Shown: positions 1 through 11,445 of the stretch, piece after piece
Layout: each line of letters opens with the position of its first letter
Numbering within the stretch: position 1 is the stretch's first letter
DNA from: Narthecium ossifragum
Taxonomy: Eukaryota > Streptophyta > Magnoliopsida > Dioscoreales > Nartheciaceae
Length of the DNA: 64,000 bases
Reading direction: 5' to 3'
Assembly (NCBI GenBank): GCA_963920575.1
Contig: OY986967.1
Location: forward strand, 21,903,648-21,967,647
The notes under the pieces: model-generated
Database searches by the model: none
What the model saw: only the letters and a program-made list of their open reading frames with translations
What the model was told of the DNA's origin: nothing
Translations under genes and position numbers: made by a program

Positions 1-336
1 GCAACCAATTGAAGAGGAAATGAAAAAATAACCAACAAGCAATCACACGACACAAAGATATACGAGGTTCCCCCAAGATTGAGGTACATCCACGGGCGAG
101 GGGAGAGAGAGTTCACTAACAATGGTGAAGAAGAGATACAAAGAGCCGGCTATGATCCGTAACTCTAGAGAGACCGAATATCCTTGGGGCTGCACACGCC
201 TCCCTTAACCCTAGAATATCCTTGGGTTTTCTATTTATATTATACTCTATGCAATCCTAAATAGGAATATATTTAGGATAGAGTAAACACATAAGTCCGG
301 CTTTGCCCCTTAGCCAAATTCAAGGCATTCTCAACA
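1..336 (-). repeat. 3' LTR of a Ty1/copia element (start cut by window edge)
   Basis: The sequence matches the LTR at 4432-4657 plus 24325-24411, with the motifs of copia LTRs (a ggttccccc block and a tccacgggcgag block). On the minus strand it begins TGTTGAGAATGCC directly after a purine-rich tract. About 24 bases of its far end lie outside the window. Full LTR length would be near 360 bp. The shared part differs from the other copy at scattered positions, so the element is not recent. Confidence 0.85.
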
Positions 337-352
337 ATTCTCCACCTTGACT
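337..352 (-). other. Polypurine tract of the copia element
   Basis: On the minus strand the bases AAGGTGGAGAAT directly precede the TGTTGAG start of the 3' LTR. This is the usual copia second-strand primer position. The tract is only moderately pure. Confidence 0.6.
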
Positions 353-430
353 TGAATTCACCAGGCTCAAACCACTGATTATAGCAACCCTCTTCTGCCT
401 CTACCTCGCCGAAATGCCCCCGAGGGGCGA

Positions 431-3400
431 TCAACTGCAAATGCTGAGCAAGTCCAAGCAATGCTATAACTTGGCAACCGGAACCGGTTTAGTCATCATG
501 TCCGCCGGGTTATCCGTCGTTCCCACTTTCTTTACCTCAACCTGCTTCTGTGAGACAATATCCCGCATGAAGTGATATCTGACATCAATATGCTTGGTCC
601 GCTCATGATACATCAGATTTTTAGTCAGATGTATAGCACTCTGCGAGTCACAAAAGACTGAAGTAACTCTTTGTGCAATACCAAGTTCACAAAGTATTCC
701 TCTCATCCACAATGCTTCCTTCACAGCTTCGGCAATGGCCATAGACTCAGCTTCTGTTGTAGACAGCGCGACCGTAGCCTGCAAAGTAGCTTTCCAACTA
801 ATGGCACTTCTAGATAGAGTAAACACATAACCTGTCAGAGACCTCCACTTATTGTGGTCACCAACAAAATCCGAATCTAGATATCCAATGGCTTGATTAC
901 CCGGATTAGAAACCCCAAACAAAAGACCCAAATCTGCAGTTCCTCTCAAATACCGAAGTATCCACTTCACAGCCTCCCAATGTGCCTTTCCCGGTCGCCC
1001 CATATAACGACTAACAACACTAACTGCATGTGAAATGTCGGGACGAGTACATACCATAGCATACATAAGGCTTCCAACAACGCTCGAATACAGAACCCGC
1101 GCCATAAGCTTTTCTTCTCCCTTAGATTTTGGTGACTGCTTAGCTGAAAGTCGAAAATGTGTTGCAAAGGGGGTACTGACTGGCTTCGAGTTCAGCATGG
1201 CAAAGCGCTCAAGCACTTTGAGAATATATGACTTCTGATTCAAGAACAGCTTGCCATCTCCTCGATTCCTGCTAATCTCCATACCCAAAATTCGTTTTGC
1301 TGCACCCAAATCATTCATCTCAAATTCACCACCTAACTGTTGCTTTAACCTGCTGATTTCTGATACACTCTTGGCAGCAATTAGCATATCATCAACATAC
1401 AACAGTAAGTGAATAAACGAACCATCTGAGAGTTTCTGAAAATACACACAACTATCATATTCACTCCTGGAATATGATTGGCTTATCATGAATGCATCAA
1501 ACCGCTTATACCACTGCCTAGGAGATTGTTTTAGGCCATATAGCGACTTACGAAGTAAGCACACGTGATCTTCTTTACCAGAGACAACAAATCCCTCAGG
1601 TTGACGCATATAAATCTGTTCCTCAAGCTCCCCATGCAAAAAAGCAGTTTTGACATCAAGTTGCTCCAACTCAAGATCATAACATGCAACAATAGCAAGT
1701 AAAGTGTGAATGGAACTGTGTTTAACAACTGGTGAAAATACCTCATTGTAGTCAACACCTTCCTTTTGACTGAATCCTTTCGCCACGAGCCGAGCTTTGA
1801 ACCGTGCCTCTTCAACCCCTGGAGTACCTGGTTTGCGCTTGAAAACCCACTTGCACCCAACAATTCTCCTGTTCATCAATGGTTCTACCAACTCCAAAGT
1901 CTGGTTTTTCTGAAGAGACTCAATCTCCTCATTCATAGCAACACACCACTGTGCAGTCTCATTGCTCGAAACAGCTTCCGCATAGGTCAAAGGCTCATCA
2001 TACTCTACTGTTTCAGCAACCGATAAAGCATAGGCCACCATCTCAGAATAGGCCGCATATCTATAAGGAGGTCGAATCTCCCTCCTTGGCCTATCTTTAG
2101 CGATAGTGTGTGGTTGCTCTGCTGATACATCATCATCTGTGTCTGAACTCCTGAACTCCTCTTCAATTGGCTGATCACTGTCATTCTTCCCTGAGCCGGA
2201 AGATTCACACAAAAGCTCCACCTGCTTTGGAACCCTCGGGTTCTCAACTGCATTTTCAACCTCCTTAGACCCCTTAATCATAAAGTTTTCATCAAAAGTA
2301 ACATCTCTACTGATCAAAAGCTTTGAGGTTTCCGGATACCATAATTTGTACCCTTTCACACCTGCCTGATAACCCAAGAAAATACACTTCCTGGCCCGTG
2401 GCTCCAATTTTCCCTCATTTACATGAGCATAAGCTGGACACCCAAACACACGCAGTACATAATAATCAGCCTTATGACCCGACCATACCTCAAACGGAGT
2501 CTTACACTCAATAACAGTCGACGGAGACCTGTTCACCAAATAGCATACTGTGGAAACGGCTTCAGCCCAGAAGTCTTTGCCCAACCCAGCATTGGACAAC
2601 ATACAACGTGCCTTCTCCAAGAGAGTCCTGTTCATTCGTTCAGCAACACCGTTCTACTTAGGGGTCTTCCTCACTGTATGATGCCTCACAATGCCCTCAT
2701 TACTGCAAAACTCATCAAATTCTCGAAGACAAAACTCCATACCATTGTCAGTTCTCAAACGTTTTATTTTCTTACCCGTCCGATTCTCTATCAAAATTTT
2801 AAACTGTTTGAATGTACTGAAAGCATCACTTTTATGTTTTAGCATATACACTCAAACCTTACGCGAGAAATCATCGATAATACTCATAAAATATCAAAAA
2901 CCACCTTTAGAGGTTACCTCAGCGGGACCCCAAAGATCCGAGTGAAAGTAATCAACCGTTCCTTTGGTGCGATGAACAGCTGTGCTGAATTTCACCCTGC
3001 ACTGCTTGCCATAGACACAATGCTCGCAAAAATCCAGCTTCTCAGTTTTCTGCCCACAAAGTAGACCCTGATTGCTCAAAACTGTCATCCCTCTCTCGCT
3101 CATATGCCACAACCGAGTCAAATCTGAACCCGAAACCTTAGAAGAAGTGATCGCTGCTGCAGAACCCATACCTATACTGCCCAAGAGAGAATAGAGATTA
3201 TTACGCTTCTGACCCTTCATCAGCACCAAAGCACCCCTAGAGACTTTCAAAACTCCACCTTCACCACTGAAAGCACAACCAATAGAATCTAGAGCACCCA
3301 AAGAGATAAGATTTTTCTTCAATTCCGGAACATGTCAAACATGCGATAAAATCCTCACAATATCGTCGTGTATCTTGAGTTGGATTGTTCCATAACCAAC

Positions 3401-4372
3401 AGTTTTATAGGCCATGTTATTGCCCACTAAAACTGTACCACCATTGACTGCTTCATAAGTAGCGAACCACTCCTTATGCGGACACATGTGATATGAACAC
3501 CCAGAATCCAAAATCCACTCGGTATCACAGTGACAATCTCCCACTGTAACTGATAAAACAGTATCAAACTCATCTGAAATTTCGGCAACCCCAGCAATAT
3601 TATTACCTCTTTTCTAGTCCTCCTTTTCCTTGTTTTTAAGCTTTAAACAGTCTCTTGCCCAGTGCCCCGGTTTCTTGCAGTAATTGCACTTTCCCTTTTT
3701 CTTATTCTTCGTTGCTGATTTGGATCGTTCCCTATTACTCGTACCATCCTTCTCTGTCGTTTTTCCCCTAACAAATAATCCCTCTGCATGATCATTAACC
3801 TCTCCTGACACCTTTTTCCTCAACTCTTTCGAATGAAGATTGGCCTTAACATCTTCCATGGATATAGTGTCCTGCCCATACAGTAAGGTTGTAACAAAAT
3901 GCTCATACGAGGGCGGTAAAGAACATAACAAAATTAGAGCTTGGTCCTCTTCCTCGATTTTACAATCAATATTTTTCAGGTCAATAAAAATATGATTAAA
4001 CTCGTCTAAATGGTCTTTAATAGGCGTACCTTCATGCATATGAAAAGTATACAATCGTTGTTTCAGATATAACCTGTTCGTAAGCTACTTCGTCATATAT
4101 ATGCCTTCCAACTTTAGCCAAATACCTGCGGCTGAATCTTCTTCTTCCACCTTGCGAAGAACATCGTCTGCTAGACTCAACTGAATCGAACTCAGAGCTT
4201 TAGCATCCATGTCTTCCCAATTTTCCGTGTTGATGCCGAATATTTCCTGCCCCTGCAAAGTCTTGTGTAATCCCTGTTGAGTTAGCAAAGCCTTCATCTT
4301 AACCCTCCAAAGACTAAAGCTACTGCTCTGCCCATCAAACTTCGCAATCTCAAACTTAGCCGCCATAGCCAC
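431..4372 (-). pseudogene. Ty1/copia Gag-Pol polyprotein, broken by in-frame stops
   Basis: Reading from 4372 down to 431, every recognisable block lies in the same frame. Gag starts MAMAAKFEIAKFDG, with a zinc knuckle CNYCKKPGHWARDC near 3680. The protease has WILDSGCSYHMC near 3510. Next come the GAG-pre-integrase region and integrase with HSDLWGP and RTDNGMEF. Reverse transcriptase carries LLLYVDDML near 1400, and RNase H ends in STTEAES near 740. Stops interrupt it near 4085, 3614, 3335, 2894, 2852, 2654 and 476; I see no frameshift. By comparison with the family, at least two of the stops replace Arg (CGA to TGA) and one replaces Trp. The final DLLSICS tail precedes a natural stop at 431. 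The element cannot make a full polyprotein. Copia family assignment is firm; lineage is not resolved. Confidence 0.93.
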
Positions 4373-4416
4373 ACCCGGAAAAAAACGAAACCCTAGGTTT
4401 TCAACCTAAACCTAAA

Positions 4417-4429
4417 GCTCTGATACCAG
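4417..4429 (-). other. Primer binding site, initiator-Met tRNA type
   Basis: On the minus strand the bases CTGGTATCAGAGC lie next to the LTR end at 4432. TGGTATCAGAGC is the standard copia site complementary to the 3' end of plant initiator methionine tRNA. Confidence 0.9.
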
Positions 4430-4431
4430 TT

Positions 4432-4657
4432 TGTTGTGTAAACCACGCTATGAACGCAACCAATTGAAGAGTAAACGAAAAAACAACCAACAAGCAATCA
4501 CACGACACAAAGATATACGTGGTTCCCCCAAGATTGAGGTACATCCACGGGCGAGGAGAGGGAGAGTTCACTAACAATGGTGAAGAAGAGATACAAAGAG
4601 CCGGCTATGATCCGTAACTCTAGAGAGACCGAATATCCTTGGGGCTGCACACGCCTC
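4432..4657 (-). repeat. Copia 5' LTR, first segment (split by E2)
   Basis: This is the LTR part adjacent to the PBS, matching 1-196. It stops abruptly at 4657, where E2 begins, and resumes at 24325. The 5 bases GCCTC at 4653-4657 recur at 24325-24329 as the target duplication of E2. Confidence 0.9.
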
Positions 4658-5183
4658 TGATGGAACGTGAAAAGTGTCACGGCTTAACGCGCCCGATCAA
4701 AATTACAAATTTATAATCAAACTCTCAACTATCTACCTTTTGGAGTAGTTAGTGGTGAGTCCGAGTCGATCCGCAGGGAAGAAACTAGGATTGGTGCAGA
4801 GTACTTAGCATGATCATCTACCAAGAAGTTGGAGGAAAAGATTTAGATTTGGATTTTTAACTAGACTAGACCAAAATTAATGCAAAAAGGTACTAAGATA
4901 TAAAGAGAGGCTGAGTGATCCTTAATCAATAACAAGGGTTCCAATAGGTCTTCCTAAGATAAGGGCATGTCTCCTCAAATTGAATGGTTAAATCCAAATT
5001 GTCGATAGGCGAATGGCCAGTTCCACCTATCGCTCGACGAAGATCGGGTTAAGAACCCTCGTCGGCGAGAGCAATCGTCTAAAGATCGGCGATCGAAGGA
5101 TGAGTTGCGATCGCCGCTAACAAATCCTCTAATTAAGACGGATTCGTCGTGAGAGAGCTAATGTGGTATGGATCTAGGTGTGA

Positions 5184-5280
5184 TAGCGATGTGGTTCTAG
5201 CACCTCGCTAGCCAAAAATCACAATGATATGATGGGTGGAGGGTTAGGAATAGATTGGTGGTGGTTCTAGCACCACAATC
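5184..5280 (-). other. Two CTAGAAC-loop hairpins in the E2 3' LTR
   Basis: On the plus strand the first reads TAGCGATGTG, loop GTTCTAG, CACCTCGCTA (5184-5210), a 10-bp stem with one mismatch. The second has arms GATTGGTGGTG and CACCACAATC around the same loop (5253-5280), a 10-bp stem with one bulged G. Read along the transcript (minus strand) the loop is CTAGAAC. Both lie downstream of the LTR TATA box, so they would be in the RNA leader. Confidence 0.75.
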
Positions 5281-5799
5281 AAGTCCAATATTGAATTAGA
5301 ATCCTTCGTCATGAGAGAATCCATGATTTTAGCATGAATCCCTCTCACGAGAGGTTCCATCCAAGCCCTAGCATGCAAGAGACCTAGATCTAGGGCACAA
5401 TAGGGCAATCCAAGCATTCATCAATGAAAATAACACCAAATTCATATAGAAATTAACTCCAATCCATACAACCATTCAATAGAGTAGCAAAAGCCCTAAA
5501 TCCTAATAATCCCTAATAGAAACCCTTATTACATCATAAGAATCCCTAAGCTAAGAGTTAGTGACTCATCTTGGGGGTTTGATCCATAGATGGAGGTTGA
5601 TGAAGCTCTCCTCCCATGGATCTCCTCCATAAAGTCCTCTTCTAAATTGGGTAAGAGGAATCTAAAAGAAGAAAAGCTGGAAAAAAAAAGTCTAAGAGAA
5701 GATCCCCAAAATTCCCCCAAAGGGGTCTATTTATAGTAAACAAGCCTCCCAAACTCGGATTAGATCTGGGCCATTGATTCTGCTCGGCTGGCACATAAA

Positions 5800-6165
5800 G
5801 ATCGATCTTTATAGGGTATAAGATCGATCTTTCTTTTCCGTGTGCTCGCTGCGCCCGTGGAAGATCGATCTTCCTATAAATGAAGATCGATCTTTGTTCT
5901 TGAATTGTGGCTGCGTCTCGATGAAGATCGAAGATCGATCATCTGAATTGTTGCACTCTGTCATCTCTTTTGCACGTGAAAGATCGATCATAACCTAGAT
6001 GAAGATCGATCTTCCAAAACTTGCTCTCTGTCCCTGAAAAATGCACATAAAGGATCGATCTTCTCATGATGAAAAGATCGATCTTTTGTGTTCGGCCTGG
6101 ATTTTGTCTTGATTTCTTTAAAGGATCGATCTTCTTAAGTAGAAGATCGATCTTCTTTATACTGA
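5800..6165 (-). repeat. Palindrome array AAGATCGATCTT in U3 of the E2 3' LTR
   Basis: There are about eleven copies of a 12-base palindrome of the AAGATCGATCTT type. They often sit as pairs 20-30 bases apart, with longer non-palindromic spacers between pairs. The array lies just upstream of the TATA box on the minus strand. Several copies have decayed by one base (GATCGATCAT, GGATCGATCTTC). Confidence 0.85.
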
Positions 6166-6173
6166 ACTTGCCT

Positions 6174-7499
6174 GATGAGCAACTCTTTTCAGTTGCACGG
6201 CTGCCCTGGTATGCGCACATTGTTAATTACTTAGCGATAGGTGAGATCCCTTCCTTTTGGAGTGCGCAGGATAAGCGTAGGTTCTTTGTTGAGGTAAAGA
6301 AATTTTATTGGGATGATCCTTGTCTGTTTAAGTATTGTCCTGACCAGATTATGCGCTGGCGTGTCCCTGATTATGAAATCGAAAGCATCATTACATTCTG
6401 TCACTCTCATGCATGTGGAGGCCATTTTTCGATGAAAAAGACTGCTGCTAAAATTCTTCAATGTGGTTTTTACTGGCCTACTATGTTTCGTGATGTTAAC
6501 ATTTTCTGCAAATATTGTGATAGATGTCTAACGCTAGGAGCTCTATCTAGAAGACATATGATGCCTTTGAACCCCATTCAAGCTGTAGAGATTTTTGATT
6601 GTTGGGGTATAGATTTTATGGGACCCTTTCCTTCTTCTTTTGGCTATTTATATATATTGTTGGCTATGGAATATGTTTCTAAGTGGGTGGAGGCTATTGC
6701 ATGTAGGAATAATGATCATTCCACTGTCATCAAGTTTCTTAAAGAGCATGTTTTGTCTAGATTTGGTACTCCTAGGGTCATTTTTAGTGACCAAGGATCC
6801 CATTTTTGTAACCGCTCTTTTGAGGCTTTGATGCGCACGTATGGAGTTACACATAAGATTTCCACTGCTTATCATTCACAGACGAATGACCAAGCTTTAT
6901 TAGCCAATAGAGAGATAAAGCAAATTCTGGAGAAGACAGTGAGCCCCAACTGAAAGGACTGGTCCTTGAGGCTATCAGACACGTTGTGGGAATATCGCAC
7001 TGCCTACAAGACTACCCTGGGGATGTCGCCGTTTCGCCTTGTCTTTGGGAAACCATGTCATCTTCCAGTAGAATTAGAACATAAGGCATACTGGGCTATT
7101 AAGTCACTAAATTTTACTTTGGATACTGCAGGTCAGGAACGGAAACTCCAGCTGTCTGAGCTGGAGGAACTCAGGAATGATGCTTATGAGAGTTCTCGGA
7201 TCTTCAAGGCAAAAACAAAGGCATATCACGACAAGCGGATCCTGAGGAAAACATTTCAAGAAGGGCAGCAAGTCTACCTGTATGATGCACGACTGCACCT
7301 CCATCCTGGGAAGTTACGATCACGATGGACCGGCCCTTTTATGGTTACTAGAGTATTTGAGAATGGGGCTGTAGAGGTTCAAGACCCGAAGGATGGGAGG
7401 TTATTCAAGGCCAATGGACAGCGGTTGAAGCCTATTCCAGAGAAGGCGACCACTGATGAGCATCACCTTCCTCTCGTAGACCCTGTCTACGAGGGATGA
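6174..7499 (+). pseudogene. E3 gypsy pol: end of RNase H linker plus integrase (truncated)
   Basis: The frame opens inside an element, fused to E2 LTR sequence; recognisable protein starts at LPWYAHIVNYLAIGE. The zinc-binding region HSHACGGHF...CKYCDRC is present. Core motifs WGIDFMGPF and FSDQGSHF give the two catalytic Asp residues. The catalytic Glu position, normally Q-x-E before the NREIK block, reads DQALLANREIK, so the Glu is lost. An in-frame TGA at 6951 interrupts the core. The C-terminal part ([14 protein letters not shown], then the [11 protein letters not shown] chromatin-side domain) runs to a stop at 7497-7499. Gag, PR and RT are absent. Family is Ty3/gypsy, Tat/Athila type, by close likeness to 61400-62748. 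Confidence 0.92.
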
Positions 7500-8777
7500 C
7501 CTTTCTACTATCTATCATTTATCTTTTTGATTAGGTTAGTTTGTTTTAGTTTGTTTGCTTTTGTTTTCATTTGTTTTTGTTTGCTCTCTTATTTCTTAGG
7601 ATGTTGGACCACCGTTTGCCTTGCTTGAGAAATTCGATCACTATTCTGGAGATGAGAAATTCAGCCACCATGAGGAGCCTTGAGGAGATATTCGCTTATT
7701 CAACCAGGTGGCCTCAGTCTTATTTCGACCTCCTATTCTTATTTATGCTATATATGAAAATTCAGCCAACACCCTTATGCTTATTTACATGATTAGCACA
7801 CATTGAGGACAATGTGAATTTCAGGTTGGGGGGTGTAGGCATGTATGACCTTATGCATGCTACCTTATTGAGTTTAATAGTGTTGAATTGATTATGTTAC
7901 TAGAAATTGTACATGAGCTGAAATTTTTATGCTTATTATGCATGTTGCTTTCATATGGATTGACCAATACATTGATTGCATACGTGATAACCTGAAAATA
8001 TAACATCATGTGATCCACACACGAACACTTTATGTGCAGTGGTAATTATACTTACTAGAGGAATGAGCATGCTATTGTCAATCGAGACCATGATTTCAAC
8101 ATTAGCTAGTGTTGAGGATTGCATGCAGAAAAAAAAAAGAGAAAAAGTTCTGGAGCTTGATCAAGCTGTACCTAAACAACTATTAAGTGATCTACTGAGT
8201 AACCGGGTGTTCTTGCCTCAGGAAGCAGGGAGCTCGCGTAAAAAGGTAGAACCACTTATAGTTAAAAAAAAGAAAAAAAAAGAAAAAAAAAGAAAAAAAA
8301 AGAAAACAAAAGAAAAAAAACTATTAAGTGTTTTGCTAAGTAACCGGGTCTCTGCGCCTCAAGAAGCGGAGAGTGCTCGCGTAAAAAGGCAAAGTGTCTG
8401 ATAGTTGAAAAGAAAAAGAGAAAGAAAGAGCATGCTGTACTTAAAGTGCGAGGGTTGGATGATTGGTCATGAAGATAGTAGTGTGTTTGGACTAACGGTG
8501 AGTAGAAGCTGCTTCTGTACGTACCATTTATTTGTCATGTCACATGTGTTCTTCTGGATGGTGATTAGCATGTTTGATGTGTAGAAGTTGATTTCATATG
8601 TTGGTGTATGTGTATGAGTATAAGAAGTTTTCGTGCTCTGTACTGTATAAAACACTATTGACTTGATAAGGCAGAATTTTTCTCATGCATGTCTACATCC
8701 TTGAACCGTTAGTGTGCTTAATTATATTTTATGCGCTTTGAATTGCTAGAGGATAGCAATAAGCTGGTTGGAGGGTG
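7500..8777 (+). other. E3 3' untranslated region and polypurine tract
   Basis: No gene is visible. At about 7801-7842 it has the motif TTGAGGACAATGTG followed by GGTTGGGGGG, common downstream of pol in these elements. From 8160 to 8395 a roughly 145-bp segment (ctattaagtg...taaccgggt...gctcgcgtaaaaagg) occurs twice, separated by an A/G tract (8262-8320, GAAAAAAAAA units). The tract GGTTGGAGGGTG (8766-8777) directly precedes the LTR and is the likely PPT. Confidence 0.7.
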
Positions 8778-9116
8778 TGATGAGTGCATGAAAGTGCACT
8801 CTGAACAACCTTAAAACCATCTCAATCGCTATATCTTCACCCTTAATCAACTTCTTTAGCACTACTTTTATACTTTCATGTGTTTCACATAGTTGTTTGG
8901 AAAATGCAGGAAATTGGAGCTAAAAGAAGCTGATAAGATTACATGGGTCAATTTGAAAGATTTAATTATACCTGCTCATGAAGAACCAAATAATGTGCCA
9001 TATATAGTTGGAAAGCTCTTGAAGTGTAGATTCTGGAGAATTTTACGGTTCATGATTCTGAGTTTTCTAGAGGAAGTTACAACATTTTTCGTACCAGTGC
9101 GCAGTGTTGAGTGAAT

Positions 9117-9413
9117 AGTGACGGTCAACCGTCAAATCCTCACGATCGACCGTCGCGCCCGAAAATCCTCTCGGTCGACCGTCAAATCCTCTCGATCGAC
9201 GGTCAAATCCTCACGGTCGACCGTGGAGCTCAAAAATCCTCACGATCGACCGTAAAATGCCACGGTCGACCGTAGCATCGACCTTGGCATCGACCGTCCG
9301 CCTCTGTCAAGAAAAACGCTTCTGACGGTCGATGTGAAGATCGACGGCAGCTTGTCAAAATAAATTGTGCACCTCACGGTCGACCGTCAAGGTCTCACGG
9401 TCGACCGCCAGAT
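9117..9413 (+). repeat. Palindrome array (ACGGTCGACCGT type) in the E3 LTR
   Basis: Around a dozen copies of CGGTCGACCGT or its one-base variants (CGATCGACCGT, GGTCAACCGTC) are separated by short spacers such as CAAATCCTCA. The array lies upstream of the TATA box near 9470. The core is GTCGAC, so this family uses a different palindrome from E2 and E4. Confidence 0.85.
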
Positions 9414-9829
9414 CAGCCAGGAGCGTATAACGGGTTTAAACTTAACCCGAGTTTGCTAATCTTTGGACCCTATAAATAGGAAAGTTAGGGTAAGCAAAGG
9501 GAGACTTCTTGGACGTTTTTGGAGGCTCTTTCTGGACGTTTTCTAATGGAAGAAGATGAAGATATCTCCAGCGATGGCCGAGTAATCCGCGGGCATGGCG
9601 GACGGATGACCTAGCGAGGATTAGGGTTTCTTCTCCAACAATGGTTCATAGTTTTTAATCTTCATTGTTAAACTCTTTTCTATGTATTGGATCTTCAAAT
9701 ATTATTTTCAGATTATAGATTTCTATGTGGATGATTAATATTATGAATCCAGTCATGCTTCTTTCATGATCTTATAATCCCATAGTCTTCTCTTTTGATT
9801 CTCCTACCGAGTCTTGCGAGACCTTTGCT

Positions 9830-10050
9830 ATGTATTGCCCGTAGTGACAATTGGTATTGTGTATTCTTAGGGATCTGGTAAGACAACGTTGGGGCTCTAT
9901 CCCGAGGAATCTTTGCTATGCATTGCTGATTGTGAGAGTTGGTATTGTGTATTCTTAGAGATCCGGTTAGATAGAGTTAGGGTTTTCTCCCGATGAACTT
10001 TTGCTGCGCGTTACCTGTTGTGAAGGCCGGTATCGTGTATTCTTAGGTTT
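9830..10050 (+). repeat. Three ~88-bp tandem units in the E3 LTR leader
   Basis: Each unit has TTTGCTATGYATTGC-like sequence, then GGTATTGTGTATTCTTAG (9853-9870, 9941-9958, and the variant GGTATCGTG... at 10029-10046). They lie downstream of the TATA box. The other LTR copy keeps only two (about 26400-26540), so the unit number varies. Confidence 0.7.
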
Positions 10051-10445
10051 GGTTGGATGAAGTTAGAAGTATAATAAGGAAGAATCAATCATAGGAAGAG
10101 ACATTTATATTTTATCAGATTCATAATTCTATATCTTCCGGTTAAGGCGATTGGGATGTGAATCCCTTAACTGAGTATTATATGAACCATTGAGAAGAGA
10201 AGAACCTAAATCCGAGTGAAGTGATTCCTAAAGCCTAGCCTCATTCAAATCTTGATTTCTTTCGTTAACTTTATCTTATCATTACATCTTCGATCTATTT
10301 TCTTAACTTTTATCGCTCTTGATTGTTTTCAATTCATTGTTATCTGTATTTCTGGATCTTTCCTGCTTGTCTTTCTGTGGGATTCGACCTCTCTTATGCT
10401 GTACTATACCGCGACCGCTGTGCGTGATACATTTGAGCGACATCA

Positions 10446-10723
10446 CCCCCACAGCGAAAAATCATGTATATATATCCACTATCAAATATGTTAATCATAT
10501 ATAAAAGTGGAGTAATTGAGTACAAAAAATTACCCACCCTCCAAACACAAAAAGAAAACACTCCAACTATCCACAAAATACAGAATCGACCCCTAGATAC
10601 AGTCTATCATGAAGAACAAGCCCCAAGTACTACATGCCTCTAGATGCAAGAAACCTAAAAAGTAAACATGCAACCAAGCAAGCATCTAGACGACATGCAA
10701 ACCGCTAAGCAAGAAGAGATGTT
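10446..10723 (-). other. Non-coding tail after the post-pol ORF
   Basis: This sequence, read on the minus strand, follows the stop region of the post-pol ORF. It is AT-rich, with no open frame of note. It ends in GCTGTGGGGG at the E3 LTR border, which could be the E2 polypurine tract. Confidence 0.4.
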
Positions 10724-11445
10724 TCATCCCTGAGGTCTCGGCTCTGGAAAGGTAAGAGGTCGGTATGGAACGATAGCGGTGACCGGCGGAGGAGGAGGGT
10801 GGAGGTCATCGAGACGCGCGAGGATACGCGAGGCAACCTGGTGAAGTGCGGAGACGTCCTGGCGATGGCCGGATATGTCCTCTCGAAAGGCGGCGTCGCG
10901 CGCGTCTACCGCGTCCAGACGACGGAGCACGGCGTCCTGAAACGCCCGGTGCTCACGATAAATCTCTCCCGGGGTAGGGTGCTCCACAGGTCCGAACTCT
11001 AGTGTGGGACGCACAGGTGACGGTTGTCGGACAAGCGCGCCGGCCTTCCGCATGTGGCAAGGACCTTGCCCTAGGTGGCAACACCGAAGCGGCCAAGCCT
11101 GAGGGCATCGTTCGAGACAGTCTGCTCGCCCTCATGGACTAGGTCCTGGCTAGCGAGAAAAGCCGAAATAAGGCATAGGTGCGGGACGGCTTTGTTGTCA
11201 TAGCTCGGTTTCCGATCCCGGACCGCCCCGCGGTAAAACTGCGCCATGTCCTCCAAAATCTGCTGAGGTATGTTGACTGATAAGTCACAAAATATGCATA
11301 ATTCACCCATTCAACTGGGCTTTGTTAGCTCTCAAGCAATGCATTTTTAATATCTTTTCATATGGTTTCAGGTACAAGAGCTTACAAAGAGAGTTGCATC
11401 GATTTCGAGCTAAAAGACATCAATTATACAGATTCAGGCTTATTT

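Larger units (their letters stand above)
4658..6173 (-). repeat. E2 3' LTR, truncated at its U3 start
   Basis: It matches the right LTR (20926-24324 without its nested solo LTR) closely until about 6173, where it stops inside U3. The last roughly 150 bp, found in the other copy at 24175-24324, are missing, and plus-strand integrase sequence follows directly. On the minus strand it holds a palindrome array (5800-6165), then a TATA box (tctatttatag on the plus strand at 5726-5736), then two CTAGAAC hairpins. There is no gene in it. The open frames near 5529-5720 and 5809-6220 are LTR sequence. Confidence 0.88.
8778..10445 (+). repeat. E3 3' LTR
   Basis: It runs from TGATGAGTGC after the PPT to GAGCGACATCA, about 1668 bp. 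A second, 5'-truncated copy lies at 25566-26926 and ends in the same bases. It holds the conserved GGAAAGCTCTTGAAG block (9011-9025), an array of GGTCGACCGT palindromes (9117-9413), the TATA box CCTATAAATAGG (about 9470), and three roughly 88-bp tandem units with GGTATTGTGTATTCTTAG. The left part of E3 and its other LTR are deleted, so no target duplication can be shown. The small frame at 8893-9114 is not a gene. Confidence 0.87.

Noticed and set aside
9117..9413. CRISPR-like array (short palindromic repeats with spacers)
   Set aside because: Spacers are short, irregular and similar to each other, it lies in a plant LTR, and it recurs at 25705.
8778..10445. E3 LTR as the 3' LTR of minus-strand E2
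   Set aside because: TATA box, PPT and integrase all place it on the plus strand, and its sequence differs from the E2 5' LTR.
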